DNA of 64,000 bases from NCBI RefSeq assembly GCF_017355785.1, contig NZ_JAFEWE010000002.1, positions 608,618 through 672,617 of the forward strand, written 5' to 3'. The notes under the pieces were generated by a model that ran no database searches, had not been told where the DNA came from, and was given only the letters and a program-made list of their open reading frames with translations. A program made the translations under genes and the position numbers. Of the stretch, positions 62,600-64,000 are shown one piece after another. The DNA comes from Desertivirga arenae (lineage in GTDB: Bacteria > Bacteroidota > Bacteroidia > Sphingobacteriales > Sphingobacteriaceae). Numbering within the stretch: position 1 is the stretch's first letter; each line of letters starts with the position of its first letter.

Positions 62600-64000
62600 T
62601 TAATTAGCCGGGTTGGGTGAAAGATTCTTATTTGTATTAAGTTCACCGAAAGGAATAGGTAAATATTCTTTACCAGGTTGCCAACTATTAAAATCCGTAT
62701 CATGGAGTTTCAGTTCTGCAAGCTTTGCCGGATCATACAACCATCCCCAGCGAATGATATCGTTTATACGTTGACCTTCAATAGCAAACTCAAGAGCTCT
62801 CTCGTGCGCAATCTGGTCTCTCATCTGAGTCTTGTTCATATTAGGTTTCACAGTTGCCAAATTGGGTAGCTTAGCCCTGGTCCTTACCTGTTGGATAAAA
62901 GGATAAGCTTCGGCTGTCCGATTTAATTCGTTAAGTGTTTCGGCGTACATTAACAGAATATCAGCGTACCTTAAAATCCGGTAGTTAATTCCACCTGTTT
63001 CGAATGTCTCTTTCTGATGGAGGCCCAAGCCGTCATACGTGTATTTCCGGGTATAAATATCACTCGTGTTTGAGTAAGGCCAGGCAAGACCATAAACGGT
63101 GGTCGAATTGTCAGCAGGTTCGTATGAAGTGATGGTTGCCAAAAGCCTGGGATCACTTTTCCCATCAACTGTAGCTTCAGACTTATACTCATTGTATAAC
63201 CAGCGAGTAGGTTGATAATCTTTAAACCCGCCCCATGATTCCCCTGGAGGTGCATAAGTGACTGAGATACCTTCAAATTGTCTCCAATTTACATTCGGTT
63301 CACCTGTCCAGTTTCCATCAGTTCCTCCTTCTGCAGTAAATTGAACCTCAAAAAGAGACTCTGCATTATTTTCATTGACAGACTTAAAATTGTCCCTGTA
63401 ATTTGGCATTAGTGAATAAACTCCATTTAAAGCTCCTCCGGCGAGTAAGAACTTTTCGAACTGTTTTGCAGCCAGATCGTATTGCTTCCGGTATAAATAT
63501 GCTTTGCCAAGCACCCCCGCTGCGGCTCCTTTTGTAGCTCTGCCTTTCTGTCCCTGATCAGGACCAACAACATTTGCATATGATATAGGCAGCATGGACT
63601 CTGCAGCTTTTAAATCTTCAAATATCTGATTCCAAATAGCATCTTCAGTTGCTGTAGCCGGAAAATAATCGTTTTGGTCTGCTGGCGGCCCAGTAATTAA
63701 AGGAACTGTTTTGAATGTTGTCGCAAGGTTATAATAAGCAAGTGCACGGAGAAAATAAGCCTGTCCCACTACCCTGTTTTTAGCGTCGTCAGCAATAACA
63801 TCTGAACTCATTTTTCCAACGAATTCTATTACCTGATTTGCCCTATTAACAACAATAAAATGGTCCCTCCAAATCCATGACACGGGAGCTGATGTACTTG
63901 GGATAGTAAACCTTCCGGTTAGTACAAGATCAGTCCAGGGACTACTGCCGTAGAAATCATCACCACGACTATCGGTAAGTCCCGGAAATGAGCGTGTATA
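62600..64000 (-). CDS. SusD/RagB-family nutrient-binding protein, N-terminus beyond the window
   Basis: The frame stays open through position 64000, so this is a partial gene; an internal GTG at 63883 is not the start. About 466 residues are visible. SusD features are FVGKMSS followed by VVGQAYFLRALAYYNLATTF with its TPR-like helices, YRKQYDLAAKQFEKFLLAGG, ILRYADILLMYAETLNEL, and the C-terminal AHERALEFAIEGQRINDIIRWG and YLPIPFGELNTNKNLSPNPAN. Such surface lipoproteins bind glycans and hand them to a SusC transporter, which should be encoded to the right of this window. Confidence 0.94.
   Translation of the reverse strand, partial: YTRSFPGLTDSRGDDFYGSSPWTDLVLTGRFTIPSTSAPVSWIWRDHFIVVNRANQVIEFVGKMSSDVIADDAKNRVVGQAYFLRALAYYNLATTFKTVPLITGPPADQNDYFPATATEDAIWNQIFEDLKAAESMLPISYANVVGPDQGQKGRATKGAAAGVLGKAYLYRKQYDLAAKQFEKFLLAGGALNGVYSLMPNYRDNFKSVNENNAESLFEVQFTAEGGTDGNWTGEPNVNWRQFEGISVTYAPPGESWGGFKDYQPTRWLYNEYKSEATVDGKSDPRLLATITSYEPADNSTTVYGLAWPYSNTSDIYTRKYTYDGLGLHQKETFETGGINYRILRYADILLMYAETLNELNRTAEAYPFIQQVRTRAKLPNLATVKPNMNKTQMRDQIAHERALEFAIEGQRINDIIRWGWLYDPAKLAELKLHDTDFNSWQPGKEYLPIPFGELNTNKNLSPNPAN

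Noticed and set aside
1-64000. CRISPR arrays, insertion sequences, phage or toxin-antitoxin modules
   Set aside because: No regularly spaced repeats, transposase or integrase motifs or terminal inverted repeats were seen; the only tandem repeat is the coding 21-bp heptad array.

Overview
The window comes from a Bacteroidota chromosome, most likely Sphingobacteriaceae (Pedobacter/Mucilaginibacter-like). The grounds are a type IX secretion (T9SS) cargo with a gliding-type C-terminal domain beside PorP/SprF and OmpA-PD40 partners, a FecI/FecR/STN-TonB receptor set with a DUF4249 lipoprotein, a SusD-containing arabinan locus, TamL, weak Shine-Dalgarno sequences and a textbook TTTG-N19-TAnnTTTG promoter in front of tRNA-Cys. 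Family calls rest on reading motifs by eye; no database search was possible.

Layout. 1-1462: 3' part of hscA. 1538-8601 (-): three-gene T9SS surface operon (giant lectin/cadherin-like cargo, PorP/SprF, OmpA-PD40) with a candidate promoter and palindromic operator at 8725-8758. 9073-17826 (+): exopolysaccharide operon opening with a single-repeat TolC-like protein, a Wzz-kinase-like co-polymerase with altered catalytic motifs, a membrane GT2, a 43-residue membrane peptide, a Wzy/ligase-like protein, an acyltransferase and two glycosyltransferases. 17857-23729 (-): convergent block with GT11, a Wzx flippase, an unknown protein, two duplicated GT2s and a GT8. 23995-25714 (+): YpfJ-type metallopeptidase and a small beta-barrel. 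25771-31401 (-): CHRD lipoprotein, ECF sigma, FecR, STN-TonB receptor, DUF4249. 31570-35763: a small membrane protein, TamL, a TrmH-type methyltransferase, tRNA-Cys and two very small genes.

35837-52091 is a dense signalling region. A minus-strand operon encodes a coiled-coil membrane protein, a REC-SpoIIE phosphatase, a STAS protein, an RsbW-like ATPase and a two-propeller hybrid histidine kinase. Divergent from it are two GT2 enzymes, then a REC-PAS kinase, a CHASE3-HAMP-GAF kinase with three receivers, a lone receiver, CheR and CheB. No CheA, CheW, chemoreceptor or sigma-B-type factor is present, so both modules appear to serve something other than chemotaxis or sigma control; the two GT2 genes between them suggest cell-surface polysaccharide as one output (inference).

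52140-54688 (-): lysC-lysA, with a terminator-like hairpin just before lysA. 54999-55196 (+): a DUF3606 protein. 55302-64000 (-): an EEP-family hydrolase, then an arabinan utilisation locus (GalM-type epimerase, GH43, GH51, GH43 lipoprotein, SusD cut by the window edge; SusC is expected beyond 64000).

The strongest candidates for something new are the exopolysaccharide operon with a half-length TolC and no visible Wza or initiating transferase, and the partner-switching operon fused in layout to a propeller hybrid kinase.
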